From NCBI GenBank assembly GCA_964478545.1, contig CAYZIS010000007.1:21330-85329 (forward strand): a DNA stretch of 64,000 nt, given 5' to 3'. Made by a program: the position numbers and the translations under genes. The notes under the pieces were generated by a model. That model ran no database searches, was not told where the DNA came from, and saw only the letters and a list, made by a program, of their open reading frames with translations. The DNA comes from DQWO01 sp964478545 (GTDB taxonomy: Bacteria; Desulfobacterota; Anaeroferrophillalia; Anaeroferrophillales; Anaeroferrophillaceae). This document shows positions 1-8,620 of the stretch, in pieces. Position 1 is the stretch's first letter. The number at the start of each line of letters is the position of its first letter.

Positions 1-1214
1 CGCAGGAGTACTGCCAGTTGATTTTCACCTTTCATGATTGATTCCACCGACGCCGCAGCATCCTGGCTGAAACTGGTATAGCGTTGTGTTTCCATGTCTT
101 CAGCACTGATATTGAGGGTCTGGTTGAACAGCAAATGATCAAGGACAGAGACATCCAGAGGTGCCAGGGGGGCAGGGATGCCTTTCATCAGTTCCTGTGT
201 TTGGCATGATTTCAGCGAGACCAGGAAACAATCAGGTTTTTTACCGACGACAGCAATAAAGTGGTTGCCGTCACCTTGCTGGTTCAAAACCTGTAAAAGA
301 TGGCTGGCGATGGCTTTGGGGTCCTGAGTGTCTGGGCTGAGGGGAGATAACTGGAAAATCTCTCCCACCTTTTCTGTAAACATTTCCCGATCCAGTCCGG
401 GATAACCCGATACCAGGCGGTGGGTCGGCAGAATGGCCAGATGGGTGCTGGAGGTGTTGGTACAATAGACCATGACATAGTCATATGGCTGACGGCTATC
501 AGGGTTTCCTTCCTGCTGCCGACGAAGCTGACGATAATTAAGTGCTGTTTCGAATCGGTGGTGACCATCGGCAATAAATAATGACTGGGGGGCCAGGATC
601 TTCCTGATGCGACCAATGGCGGCTGGATTCATGACCGGCCAGATGTGCTGTTCAATACCAGCAAGACTTTTCAATGAGATGAAAGGTTCCGAGGTTTCAC
701 GATGGTTTTGCAGCTCCTGTTCAATAATCAGCTCAGGATCATCATAGAGGGTGAAAATCTGGCTGAAATCAGCCCGACAGGCACTCATCAGCTTCAGGCG
801 GTCTTCCTTGGGGCCACTCATGGTTTTTTCATGCGGCAGCACAGATCGATTGCTCAGCCTATCCAGCTCCAACAGACCGATAAAACCCTTGCGGCAATAA
901 AGCTTACCCAGGGCCGAAAATTTTTCTTCAAGGTAATAGAAAGCCGGTTCCTGATCGTGAACCAGAATATTTTCCCGGCGCCATGCATTCAGGGTTTTTG
1001 CCGCTTGCCGGTATTCTTCCTCGGGACGGGGTTTTCCTTTTTCCTGGGCACTTTTACCCAGTATGAGGCGAACAATATTGTGGGGATCCCGGGCTAACAG
1101 TTCCTGTTTGTATTCAGCCGTGATAACGTCATAGGGTGGTGCCACCAGCCGGGGAAGATTTTCTTGTTGATCGGGATGGTAAACAACTCCGTTAAAAGGT
1201 TGGATGATTGGCAC
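1..1214 (-). CDS. DUF1015 family protein, 3' end cut by window edge
   Basis: About 404 codons are visible, running off the left edge, so the C-terminus is missing. The start is GTG at 1214, chosen because an AGGAG ribosome site lies a few bases upstream and the protein opens with VPIIQPFNGVVY, a normal N-terminus for DUF1015. The family hallmark ADGHHRFETAL is present near the middle, and PPYDVI occurs near residue 25. The family is cytosolic, usually 400-450 residues long and of unknown biochemical function. The frame stays open throughout; short overlapping frames inside it are shadows. The next gene on the same strand starts at 2129 and ends 129 bases upstream, so they may be separately transcribed. 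Confidence 0.85.
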   Translation of the reverse strand, partial: MPIIQPFNGVVYHPDQQENLPRLVAPPYDVITAEYKQELLARDPHNIVRLILGKSAQEKGKPRPEEEYRQAAKTLNAWRRENILVHDQEPAFYYLEEKFSALGKLYCRKGFIGLLELDRLSNRSVLPHEKTMSGPKEDRLKLMSACRADFSQIFTLYDDPELIIEQELQNHRETSEPFISLKSLAGIEQHIWPVMNPAAIGRIRKILAPQSLFIADGHHRFETALNYRQLRRQQEGNPDSRQPYDYVMVYCTNTSSTHLAILPTHRLVSGYPGLDREMFTEKVGEIFQLSPLSPDTQDPKAIASHLLQVLNQQGDGNHFIAVVGKKPDCFLVSLKSCQTQELMKGIPAPLAPLDVSVLDHLLFNQTLNISAEDMETQRYTSFSQDAAASVESIMKGENQLAVLL

Positions 1215-1343
1215 GTTTTTCCTGCTCCTGATTTTTTGAACAACGGATTTATTTATCACACCTTTTTAAGCGGGATTGTATGATTGATAATTGAGCCCCG
1301 CTCTACCATAAAAAAGGTTGCAAGGCAAACGGTTTTGGCGCTT

Positions 1344-2129
1344 TCAGTAAAAAGAAATGCTTATGCTGGCAGCAGGTTGTTGCTGAATGTCAATATTAAA
1401 CCACTCCGCTGCTGAACCACTATTGAGGGAAATTTCCAGGAGGCCAAAACTGCTGCAGGTCAAGATGGGTTCTGAGGGGTTTCCCATATTATAGGTAGGC
1501 ATCAGGGTGTCGGTATGCCAGTTAAGGAACCAGCAGCTGAATTTGGCTGCTGCAGGCAAGTTATCAGCATGAATGTTACTGATTAAATTGCCAAAATTAT
1601 CAATATAGATGATACGGCCATGGATTTTGCGGTCGGCTATAACTGGATCTGGTAGTGGTTTCCTGACCAAATCACCAGGTTGCAATGGCGGGCCAATCTG
1701 GTTGATGGGGTGCCCGTTGGCCAACCACAAGGCAGCCGGCAGGAAAATATCACGGCCATGGAAAGTTGGGGCCGGTTCTTGAGAGATAATTCGGGGGCTG
1801 GTAATCGCGTGGACTGCTTTGATCTTTCCTTGAAGAAAGGTGAAAATGCCGTTGTCGGGACCAACGAAAAAACCATCATCAGTTTGAATGGCCAACGGCA
1901 ATCGGCTGGTTCCGACACCGGGATCAATAATGGCAAGGTGGATGCTGTTTTCAGGAAACTTGTAACAGCAGTGCTGAAGGAAAAACTGGCTTTCCAGAAT
2001 GTCACCCGGCTTGATTTGATGACTTAAGTCTATCAATAAAAGGTCAGGGATGGTTTTTAGTGCCAGGCCTTTTAAAATTGCTACGTAGGGGCTGGCAGTA
2101 CCAAAATCTGTGAGGAGGGTCAGAATCAT
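1344..2129 (-). CDS. SAM hydroxide adenosyltransferase (DUF62 / SAM hydrolase)
   Basis: A 261-residue cytosolic protein of the DUF62 family (chlorinase/fluorinase fold), whose ordinary bacterial members cleave S-adenosylmethionine with water to adenosine and methionine. Visible motifs are LTDFG at the N-terminus, IDPGVGT near residue 75, FVGPDNGIFT near 95 and NFGNLISNI in the C-terminal domain, all family signatures. I start it at 2129 (MILTLLTDFG) because family members begin this way; an in-frame ATG at 2159 would add ten residues and overlap the upstream prenyltransferase gene. It begins 7 bases after the stop of that gene, so the two are probably co-transcribed. There is no sign of halogenase specialisation. 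Confidence 0.88.
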   Translation of the reverse strand: MILTLLTDFGTASPYVAILKGLALKTIPDLLLIDLSHQIKPGDILESQFFLQHCCYKFPENSIHLAIIDPGVGTSRLPLAIQTDDGFFVGPDNGIFTFLQGKIKAVHAITSPRIISQEPAPTFHGRDIFLPAALWLANGHPINQIGPPLQPGDLVRKPLPDPVIADRKIHGRIIYIDNFGNLISNIHADNLPAAAKFSCWFLNWHTDTLMPTYNMGNPSEPILTCSSFGLLEISLNSGSAAEWFNIDIQQQPAASISISFY

Positions 2130-2136
2130 GTATTTA

Positions 2137-3072
2137 TCAATGAAGCAGCAGCACATCAAGGGCTGTGATTAGAAAAAGGGAAACACTGAGATAACCGTTA
2201 ATGGTAAAAAATGCCGCATCAATCTTCGAGAGATCGTCAGCGGAAATCAGCTGATGTTCATAATGAAGCAGAATGGCAGCCATGAAAAGTCCCAATAAGT
2301 ATAGCCATCCCAGGAAAGGTGAAGCTAAAAAGACCAGGAAAAGCAGTCCCAGTATAATGAGATGCAGTCGTTTTGCCAGGGTTAAGGTAGCCGGGATGCC
2401 GAGTTTAAGCGGCAAAGAAAACAATCCGGTTTTCCGGTCAAACTCGATATCCTGAAGAGCGTAGAGCAGGTCAAAACCGCTGACCCAGCACAAAACAGCT
2501 AGGCCAAGGAATACAGGGGGCCATGAGAGACTGCCACTTACTGCCAACCAGGCACCAATGGGGGACATTCCGAGGCTGAAGCCTAAAATATAGTGGGTGT
2601 AGCTGGTAAAACGCTTGGCCAATGAATAGAGGGATAGAATGATGACCACATAGGGGCTGAGAATGAAGCAGATATGATTGAGCCGGCTGGCGGCAAAAAT
2701 AAATAACCCGTAGCTAATTAGAATCAACAGGGATACCTGCCAAACATTAACCTGGCCGGCGGGCAAAGGACGATCTTTCGTGCGGGGATTCTGGGAGTCA
2801 ATTTTGAAATCCAGCAGGCGGTTGCAGCTCATGGCCCCGGTGCGGGCGCCAACCATGGCGATCAAAATCCAAAATAACTGGCTTGCTGTCGGCATTCCCC
2901 CAGCAGCGAGCAATGCGCCCATGAAGGCAAAAGGCAAGGCAAAAATGGTGTGGGAAAACTTGACCAGTTCCAGGTATACTTTTCCCTGATTACAGAGTTG
3001 CTGCAGCAATTCCCTGGCCTGGAAATCTTTCAGGATGTTTTTAATTTCTGTCGTCAAATCACTGGTTGACAA
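2137..3072 (-). CDS. UbiA-type aromatic prenyltransferase (MqnP/UbiA-like)
   Basis: An integral membrane prenyltransferase of 311 residues that would attach a polyprenyl chain to a quinone precursor. Both aspartate-rich motifs are readable: NRLLDFKIDSQNPRTKDRPLP (residues about 84-104) and DLLYALQDIEFD followed by GLFSLP (about 205-223). About eight hydrophobic segments fill the rest. A 40-residue N-terminal extension precedes the first membrane segment. In anaerobic deltaproteobacteria the nearest annotated relatives are often MqnP of the futalosine menaquinone pathway, but no other men or mqn gene lies in this window, so UbiA versus MqnP stays open. It precedes the SAM hydrolase gene by 7 bases. 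Confidence 0.85.
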   Translation of the reverse strand: MSTSDLTTEIKNILKDFQARELLQQLCNQGKVYLELVKFSHTIFALPFAFMGALLAAGGMPTASQLFWILIAMVGARTGAMSCNRLLDFKIDSQNPRTKDRPLPAGQVNVWQVSLLILISYGLFIFAASRLNHICFILSPYVVIILSLYSLAKRFTSYTHYILGFSLGMSPIGAWLAVSGSLSWPPVFLGLAVLCWVSGFDLLYALQDIEFDRKTGLFSLPLKLGIPATLTLAKRLHLIILGLLFLVFLASPFLGWLYLLGLFMAAILLHYEHQLISADDLSKIDAAFFTINGYLSVSLFLITALDVLLLH

Positions 3073-3163
3073 TTATGTCCTCCGTACTACAATAGTGGGA
3101 TATTGATGTTGGCTGGCAAAGCTGTTGTATTTCAAAAATTTTTCAGTAGTGTCAAGAGTGTTT

Positions 3164-3263
3164 TTAGTAACTTACTCCTGGATTGTTGTCACTCTTTTCA
3201 GTACCCCCTTGAGGGGTATAAAAACAAGAAAAAAGATACTCAAAGATAAACCACCCGTTTGCG
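3164..3263 (+). repeat. 100-bp interspersed repeat R1, copy 1
   Basis: About 100 bp that recurs nearly identically and inverted at 47635-47734. It runs from TTAGTAACTTACTCC to ATAAACCACCCGTT and holds a small hairpin TACCCC/GGGGTA followed by an A/T tract. A shorter related piece (CTTACTCCTGAATTGCTG) occurs at about 16090. Together with the foldback at 3270-3339 it fills the 373-bp spacer between the prenyltransferase gene and pdxA. No gene is credible there. Confidence 0.8.
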
Positions 3264-3269
3264 ATGTTC

Positions 3270-3339
3270 ACTTGAGAACACAGAGAACAGGAAGGAAAAT
3301 TGTCAGGTTGTTTCTCTGTGCTCTCTGTGAGCTCAGTGG
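3270..3339. repeat. CACAGAG-type foldback (9-nt unit, degenerate)
   Basis: The left arm has CACTTGAG and CACAGAG units; the right arm TCTCTGTGCTCTCTGTGAG is the complement. The unit spacing of 9 nt and the sequence match the arms that flank the two GxxExxY genes at 53931-54370 and 57647-58074, but here there is no ORF between the arms. Confidence 0.65.
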
Positions 3340-3445
3340 TAAAAAATTATTTTGTTTTGGGTTGAGGGCGTTAGACTGCCTTTGTGTCGTATATATGGTT
3401 GATGATTATGTATCGTAAGAATAACTTTGTCGCAAGGGAAATTAC

Positions 3446-4477
3446 ATGAATAAAATAGTATCCGGGAAAACTTTGGCTTTAACCATGGGTGATCCGGCTG
3501 GTATCGGTCCGGAAATAATAGTCAAAAGCATTTTGAAGCTGGAGCCTGAAGAGCGGCTAGATTTATTGGTGATTGGCGACCAGCAAAGGCTCAATATGAC
3601 AGCTGAAAGTATGGCCTGTAGTGATGAAATAATTTTTATTGGCAGTCAGGAGGCTGGGTCAGAAATATCGGTAGTACAGGGAAAAATTGCCGTACCGGTT
3701 GTCAATCCATTATCTGCACCTTTGCCGGATCTTCCGTGTGGACGGAACTACCCCGAGTATGGAAAGGCCGCGTTTGCCTATTTGAAGCGTGCTATCGAGC
3801 TGGCAATGGCTGGACAGGTTGCTGGTATTGTTACTGCCCCGCTGGCCAAACATTCTTTGCATCTTGCCGGACTGGAGTATCCCGGCCATACGGAAATACT
3901 GCAGGAATTTGCCGGCAGCCCGGAGGTGGCGATGATGTTTTGGGGGAAACAGATGAAAGTATTACTGGCAACCACGCATATTTCGTTGGCTCAGGTGCCG
4001 GCATCGCTGACCGTGGAACTGCTGGAACGAAAGATAAAATTATTGGTTGAATTTCTGCGTCAGACAGGTTCCGCTACCGGCAAATCGATTGCGGTGGCGG
4101 CACTGAATCCCCACGCGGGAGAAGATGGTGCCTTTGGTGATGAAGAGAACCGCATTATCAGACCAGCACTGCAGTCCTGCTCCCACCTGGGTTTGCCGGT
4201 GATCGGTCCTATTCCCGCTGATGTCCTGTTTTATCAGGCAGTGCAGGGGCGTTATGATGCAGTAGTTGCTTTATATCATGATCAAGGCCTTATCCCCTTT
4301 AAAATGCTTCATTTTTCCGATGGGGTGAATGTTACCATTGGGCTGCCATTTATCCGGACTTCCGTGGATCATGGTACCGCGTTTGATATTGCCGGGAAGA
4401 ATAGTGCTGATTGTTCAAGTATGGTGGAGGCAATCAGGCTGGCATCTTATTTGAGTTTTTCAGCTAAAATGGTCTGA
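3446..4477 (+). CDS. pdxA: 4-hydroxythreonine-4-phosphate dehydrogenase PdxA
   Basis: A 343-residue cytosolic enzyme of the DXP-dependent vitamin B6 pathway. It oxidises 4-phosphohydroxy-L-threonine, and its product is joined to DXP by PdxJ. The N-terminus LALTMGDPAGIGPEI is the family signature. The metal-binding histidines are seen in YPGHTEIL (about 140), NPHAGEDG (about 222) and LYHDQGLIPFK (about 277). The length is normal (about 330-345). The ATG at 3446 follows a weak AAGGGAAA ribosome site. The gene stands alone between repeat-filled DNA and the convergent TRAP operon; no other pdx gene is nearby. The overlapping frame at 3736-4050 is a shadow. Confidence 0.95.
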   Translation: MNKIVSGKTLALTMGDPAGIGPEIIVKSILKLEPEERLDLLVIGDQQRLNMTAESMACSDEIIFIGSQEAGSEISVVQGKIAVPVVNPLSAPLPDLPCGRNYPEYGKAAFAYLKRAIELAMAGQVAGIVTAPLAKHSLHLAGLEYPGHTEILQEFAGSPEVAMMFWGKQMKVLLATTHISLAQVPASLTVELLERKIKLLVEFLRQTGSATGKSIAVAALNPHAGEDGAFGDEENRIIRPALQSCSHLGLPVIGPIPADVLFYQAVQGRYDAVVALYHDQGLIPFKMLHFSDGVNVTIGLPFIRTSVDHGTAFDIAGKNSADCSSMVEAIRLASYLSFSAKMV

Positions 4478-4562
4478 TGAAGTACATCACTACTACTAGC
4501 TTCTTGCTGGGGCCGATTAAATTTTTACTGGATGCTGGAAGGTGATGAAAAGAATTTTGAGT

Positions 4563-5864
4563 TTAATTCATCAGGCCGGGCAGAAAGATCGAAATTTGTG
4601 GAATGACAATTAAAATGATGGTGCCGACAATCAACGCGATGAGGAAAGGGATAACTCCTCTGAAGATGGTAGCCAGAGGGATTTCAGGGGCAACTCCTTT
4701 GACGACATAGACATTGATGCCGACCGGAGGCGAGATGACCCCCATTTGGGTGACCAGGACAATAATGACGCCAAACCAGATCGGATCATAATGAAGGGCC
4801 AGGATGACCGGATAAAAAATGGGGACGGTCAAGAGGATTAGAGCCAGAGCATCGATAAAACAGCCGCCGATCAGATAGACTGCGATAATGACCATCATGG
4901 TGAAAAAACGGGGTAGCGGTAGGCCGGCAACCCAACCCGCCAGGTCATACGGGATTCGGGCAACGGCCAGAAAATGGCCAAAAATTACGGCCCCGGTAAC
5001 GATGATCATGACCATGCAGGTGGTGCGGGTGGTTTCAAAAAGCGAGATTTTCAATTTTGCAAAAGTCAGATTGCGGCCCATAAGGGCGATACCGATACTG
5101 CATAAGGCACCAACCGCACCAGCCTCGGTAGGGGTGAAAAATCCGACAAAAAGACCGCCTATAACCAGACCGAAGATGAGCAGGGTTTCACCTGTTCCTT
5201 TGAGAGACTGAAACCTGTTCCGCCAACTTGTTGGCGGTCCGGAAGGACCCAGCTCAGGGTGGCGGCGACAGGAGAGGCTGATGGCCAGGCAAAAGAGGCC
5301 GGCTATCAATAGCCCCGGAAGGATTCCGGCCATGAAAAGCTTGCTGATCGATTGCTCGGTCATAATGCCGTAGACTATGAATACCACACTGGGGGGGATC
5401 AACATGCCGAGGCTGCCACCGGAAGCGACGGCGCCGGTGGCCAACTCCATGGAGTAATTGTAGCGTTTCATCTCCGGCAGAGCGACGGTGGCCATAGTCG
5501 CGGCGGTTGCTGGAGATGATCCGCAGATTGCGCCAAAGGCGGTGCAAGCACCAACGGTTGCCATTGCCAGTCCGCCGGGCCGGTGGCCGATGAAGGCGTA
5601 GGCGGTATCGTAGAGACGACGGCTGATGCCGGCATGGAAGGAAACCTGGCCCATAAAGATAAAAAGCGGTATAACCGTCAGGCCGTAAGAGCTGAAGGTC
5701 GAAAAAACATCCCGGGCCAGCAGAGAGAGAGCTGCGTCAAGACTGACCAGCTGGACGAAGCCGGTAAAGCCAACTATCGCCATGGCAAAGCCGACCGGAA
5801 TCCGGGCAAAAAGGAGCAGGATCAAAGCGGCAATGCCAATCAAACCAATGGTGCAGGGACTCAT
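4563..5864 (-). CDS. dctM: TRAP transporter large permease DctM
   Basis: A 433-residue polytopic inner-membrane protein of the TRAP DctM family, the Na+-coupled transport subunit. About 12 hydrophobic segments are visible. Family stretches include IPLFIFMGQ (about 66), AICGSSPATAATM (about 113) and GGSLGMLIPPSVVFIVYG (about 150-167). It follows dctQ with a 2-base gap and is the last gene of the dctP-dctQ-dctM operon. Subunit order and sizes are classical. The transported acid cannot be read from the sequence. Confidence 0.95.
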   Translation of the reverse strand: MSPCTIGLIGIAALILLLFARIPVGFAMAIVGFTGFVQLVSLDAALSLLARDVFSTFSSYGLTVIPLFIFMGQVSFHAGISRRLYDTAYAFIGHRPGGLAMATVGACTAFGAICGSSPATAATMATVALPEMKRYNYSMELATGAVASGGSLGMLIPPSVVFIVYGIMTEQSISKLFMAGILPGLLIAGLFCLAISLSCRRHPELGPSGPPTSWRNRFQSLKGTGETLLIFGLVIGGLFVGFFTPTEAGAVGALCSIGIALMGRNLTFAKLKISLFETTRTTCMVMIIVTGAVIFGHFLAVARIPYDLAGWVAGLPLPRFFTMMVIIAVYLIGGCFIDALALILLTVPIFYPVILALHYDPIWFGVIIVLVTQMGVISPPVGINVYVVKGVAPEIPLATIFRGVIPFLIALIVGTIILIVIPQISIFLPGLMN

Positions 5865-5866
5865 GC

Positions 5867-6337
5867 TTAGGTCACCTTTTGCCAGGGGGTTGCAAGTTCA
5901 AGAAGAAGTACAATGCAGACCAATAGCGCGGCGGCGGAGATAGCGTAGACTATGGGGTAAAAAGGCATTTGCAGGCTTAAGGTAACCTCTCCGGTGGACC
6001 TGAGAATATTGGCATAGAGGAAAGATTGCCAGGCGATTAATCCAAAGAGACAGATGCTCAGCAGGGTGGTGATGATGGTACAGATTTCTCGGGCCGAGGG
6101 CGGTAGTTTTTCGACCACAAATTCTACCGCGACATGACCTTTGTTCAAAGTGGTGGCTGGGATTGCCAGGGCAATAGTCAGAGCTCCGAAAAGTCCGACA
6201 AGTTCGTAAGCCCCGAGAATAGGATGTTTGAAGAGACGCAATAAGACATCAGCACAAGTCAGCACCATCATCGCGATGACGCAGATGGCCGACAGGTAAT
6301 TCATCAGGACTGCTAGTTGTTGGGTAATCTTGTGCAT
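5867..6337 (-). CDS. dctQ: TRAP transporter small permease DctQ
   Basis: A 156-residue membrane protein with four hydrophobic segments (about 10-30, 45-62, 85-105 and 128-148), the DctQ layout. It partners DctM in the inner membrane and receives substrate from the periplasmic DctP. It lies directly upstream of dctM and is separated from dctP by 341 bp that contain a 249-bp MITE (6363-6611). The element may therefore weaken or alter co-transcription of dctP with dctQM. Confidence 0.9.
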   Translation of the reverse strand: MHKITQQLAVLMNYLSAICVIAMMVLTCADVLLRLFKHPILGAYELVGLFGALTIALAIPATTLNKGHVAVEFVVEKLPPSAREICTIITTLLSICLFGLIAWQSFLYANILRSTGEVTLSLQMPFYPIVYAISAAALLVCIVLLLELATPWQKVT

Positions 6338-6362
6338 TTTCTCCAGTATTCCTTGTTTATAT

Positions 6363-6611
6363 CAGCAGTGTCCGGTATGTTTTTTGCGTCAGGTTCAATG
6401 TCGGCAACCGGTGCTGTTTCAAGTGCGACATCGTAAGATGCCGTTGCTTTTCCCGGCGATTGGAGCGTGAAAGTTGCCATGTTTGAGCCCTACAGGGCGA
6501 GTTTGGCAACTTTAGCGTAATGAGCCGCTGGAAAAGCAGGCAATCGAGCGCCAAAAAGCGCTGAAATCAGCTCCGGTTGACAGTATGCAACTTTCTAACC
6601 GGACAGTACTG
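6363..6611. mobile_element. 249-bp MITE, copy A, with 9-bp target duplication
   Basis: The terminal inverted repeats are CAGCAGTGTCCGG at the left and CCGGACAGTACTG at the right. The 9-bp sequence TGTTTATAT occurs on both sides (6354-6362 and 6612-6620) as a target-site duplication. A central hairpin pairs AAAGTTGCCA with TGGCAACTTT around a GAGCCCT/AGGGC stem. Related copies lie at 23365-23616 and 28701-28949, with a deleted copy at 47170-47265. A 65-codon frame on the minus strand is partly conserved between copies but has no ribosome site or recognisable family, so I treat the element as non-autonomous. It splits dctP from dctQ. Confidence 0.93.
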
Positions 6612-6678
6612 TGTTTATATGGCAATTCAGTCAAGGGGTAGCCAAATAAGTTTTATCGATCTATCAAACGGCAAGCAA

Positions 6679-7704
6679 TTATTTCAGCATTTCTTGAATT
6701 TTGGCTAATACTTTGTCTCCCGGCAATCCTTTACTGGTTGTTTTTTTAACATAGTCATCCAGTATCGGTTTGACTTTGGCTTTCCATTTGGCGTTCTCAG
6801 CCGCTGACAGTGAAAGGATCTTGTTTCCTTTTGCCAGAGTGAAAGCGCGACCGGCGGCATCTGCGTCATCCCAGGCCTGGCCCTGAATTTTAACCCATTC
6901 GGCGCTGACGTCTTCGAAAATCTTTTTCAGTTTGTCAGGCAAGGCCTGCCATTTTCTTTTGTTCATGACCACGAACATGGAGGTTGTATAGCCGATATCC
7001 GGAATGTCGGTGCTGTATTTGATTACCTCGCCTTGTTTCCAGCCTTTGAGAACCTCAATTGGCCCGATGGTACCATCGACAGTACCTTTCTGTAGAGCTT
7101 CATAAGTATCACCCTGGGGCATGGCGACTGGCAGGGCGCCAAGAGTCTTAACTATTTTGGCGCTGAGTCCAGTAGAGCGTATTTTCATCCCTTTGAGATC
7201 GGCCAAATGTTGAACAGCCCTCTTTTTGGTGTGGAGAACGCCGGGGCCATGGGCGTGAATATAGAGAACTTTTGTATCCTGTACCTCTTTGGGATTGAAC
7301 TCTTTGGTGATCGTTGTGGCAATCCAGGTAGCGGTTTTGCCGTCTGGATACCCTACCGGCAAATCAAGACCTTCAAGCAGGGGGAATCTACCCCGGGTGT
7401 AGGCAAAGCAGGACATGCCGATATCAGAGATGCCGTTAACAACGCCATCGTACACCTGAGGAGCTTTGGTCAAAGTTCCCCCGGGGTAGATCATGATCTC
7501 GACCTGCCCGTTACTTCTTTTCTCGATCTCTTTGGCCCAGGCCACACCAGCTTTGCATTGGGCATGGATGGGGGGGAAGAAAATACTATAGGAGAGGTGG
7601 ATCTTTTCTTCTTTGGCGATGCTGTTGACAGGAAGTATGAAGACGATAGCAGCGGCTATTAGTAGTAGAAGACAGTGAAAACGGAAGTTTCTTTTTCTGT
7701 TCAT
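6679..7704 (-). CDS. dctP: TRAP transporter periplasmic substrate-binding protein DctP
   Basis: A 341-residue solute-binding protein. The start at 7704 is fixed by a perfect AGGAGG seven bases upstream and by the signal peptide that follows (basic MNRKRNFRFH, then LLLLIAAAIVFIL, cleavage near the alanine at about 29). The longer frame to 7869 only reads into a MITE. Family landmarks are IYPGGTL and DGVVNGISDIGM in the first half and the ligand-contacting arginine in KGMKIRSTG (about 180). It delivers a small organic acid, identity unknown, to DctQM. The divergent IclR gene at 8621 is the likely regulator of this operon. Confidence 0.95.
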   Translation of the reverse strand: MNRKRNFRFHCLLLLIAAAIVFILPVNSIAKEEKIHLSYSIFFPPIHAQCKAGVAWAKEIEKRSNGQVEIMIYPGGTLTKAPQVYDGVVNGISDIGMSCFAYTRGRFPLLEGLDLPVGYPDGKTATWIATTITKEFNPKEVQDTKVLYIHAHGPGVLHTKKRAVQHLADLKGMKIRSTGLSAKIVKTLGALPVAMPQGDTYEALQKGTVDGTIGPIEVLKGWKQGEVIKYSTDIPDIGYTTSMFVVMNKRKWQALPDKLKKIFEDVSAEWVKIQGQAWDDADAAGRAFTLAKGNKILSLSAAENAKWKAKVKPILDDYVKKTTSKGLPGDKVLAKIQEMLK

Positions 7705-7753
7705 AATAATCCTCCTGTAAAAAAGTGGGTTAGTTTGTAAGTATATATCAATT

Positions 7754-7865
7754 CTCAACTTTCTGAATCGCTCTAAAAACAGCCCTGCCTGTCGGCAGAC
7801 ACGGCTATGAGCCAAGCCTGAACATCTATAATGTATTCCTGACAATGCAAGTTCAGAAAATTGAG
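7754..7865. mobile_element. 112-bp MITE (TIR CTCAACTTTCTGA), 6-bp target duplication
   Basis: The ends are CTCAACTTTCTGAA and the imperfect complement TTCAGAAAATTGAG, with TCAATT on both flanks (7748-7753 and 7866-7871). The interior contains the hairpin CTGCCTGTCGGCAG followed by ACACGGCTATGAGCC, shared with the copy at 32793-32902 and with larger foldbacks at about 16200 and 34840. It lies in the upstream region of dctP. Confidence 0.85.
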
Positions 7866-8102
7866 TCAATTTAAATGTAGTGGATATAGAATTTTATTTC
7901 ACAAAATGCAAGTGTAATAATTTTTTATGATCCTGCAACCTCTCATTTTACGATTGTGGAATGCCATCGTCTGGCTAAAACTCCGGTGATCGAGGGGCCA
8001 AAAGCGCCGAAAATCAAACCCGGTTAGAAGGAATAAAATAAGCTTTCTCGATAACAATGTGGAAATATAAAAAGAATCTTTGATTAAATTGTTATTATTT
8101 TC

Positions 8103-8131
8103 TTGACAATTTAATAACAGTATTTTATCTT
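8103..8131 (+). promoter_or_regulatory. Candidate sigma-70 promoter upstream of iclR
   Basis: A consensus -35 box TTGACA (8103-8108), a 17-bp spacer and TATCTT (8126-8131) as a moderate -10 box, in an A/T-rich setting. A transcript from here would carry a leader of almost 500 nt before the iclR start at 8621. It was found by eye only. Confidence 0.4.
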
Positions 8132-8305
8132 TGGTATATTCTATGTATAATTAAAAACATTAAACCACCAGTTCTGCTGGTGCGATCCCAGAAGGTTCTG
8201 CCGATCTGGCGAGATATACCTCCTCATTGAAAATTCCCGAAAATTGGAGGGACTCGAAGGAGGTATCGTAACAGAACACCGGATTTGTAAATTATGTTTA
8301 TTGGG

Positions 8306-8326
8306 TTCCATTCAAATGTAGTGGAA
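8306..8326. promoter_or_regulatory. Candidate operator, possibly for the IclR regulator
   Basis: An imperfect dyad with TTCCA at one end and TGGAA at the other. Fourteen to fifteen bases of it recur at 7870-7884 on the dctP side. IclR-family operators are often TGGAA/TTCCA-type dyads, so a role in dctPQM and iclR control is plausible but unproven. Confidence 0.3.
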
Positions 8327-8620
8327 TTATTATTGTTGCCTTTTTGAATGTCAAGAGTAACAATGGCCAAAAAATGTGGTAAGCATTTTTGGACTCGTGC
8401 CTATTTTGTGAGCCCGTAGGGTGGAACGAAAAAATTATAAGGGTTTATATCCGGAACTAAGAGTTGTCTGATAAATGGTAGTAGGATTTGCCAGAGTTTG
8501 AGTAACAATGGCCCCTTCCAGGGGCCCTCACGAAGCCACCGGCTCTGCCGGTGGAGCTTCACTGTTTTATTTTCATATAACACCGGTTTTTATCCGGGGG
8601 TTTGTGCCCGAGGGGGGGTC

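Larger units (their letters stand above)
7866..8620. promoter_or_regulatory. Intergenic control region between dctP and iclR, structured leader
   Basis: This is 755 bp without a gene. I see a promoter-like pair (8103-8131), a dyad TTCCATTCAAATGTAGTGGAA (8306-8326), and the string TTTAAATGTAGTGGA at 7870-7884, which nearly repeats part of that dyad. Hairpins include CACCAGTTCTGCTGGTG (about 8166), ATACCTCCT paired with AGGAGGTAT (8216-8224 and 8258-8266), GGCCCCTTCCAGGGGCC (8510-8526) and the GC-rich GAAGCCACCGGC...GCTTC (8532-8560) just upstream of iclR. No ribosome-bound ORF longer than 17 codons is evident. The region could carry operators for the IclR protein and a structured iclR leader. 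Confidence 0.45.

Noticed and set aside
702..1097. 131-codon plus-strand frame opposite the DUF1015 gene
   Set aside because: It is antisense to a conserved coding frame that contains the DGHHRF signature; no independent support.
3125..3418. 97-codon plus-strand frame before pdxA
   Set aside because: It reads through repeat R1 and a CACAGAG foldback, has no ribosome site and no recognisable protein features.
6357..6554. 65-codon minus-strand frame, similar to a plus-strand frame at 28758-29048
   Set aside because: The similarity is explained by the 249-bp MITE copies at these sites; the frame is not kept in the third copy and starts or ends in different flanks.
7705..7869. N-terminal extension of the TRAP binding protein
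   Set aside because: The extension translates a 112-bp MITE; a perfect ribosome site and signal peptide fix the start at 7704.
8498..8620. 41-residue N-terminal extension of the IclR regulator
   Set aside because: It translates two GC-rich hairpins; a ribosome site precedes ATG 8621, where the family N-terminus begins.
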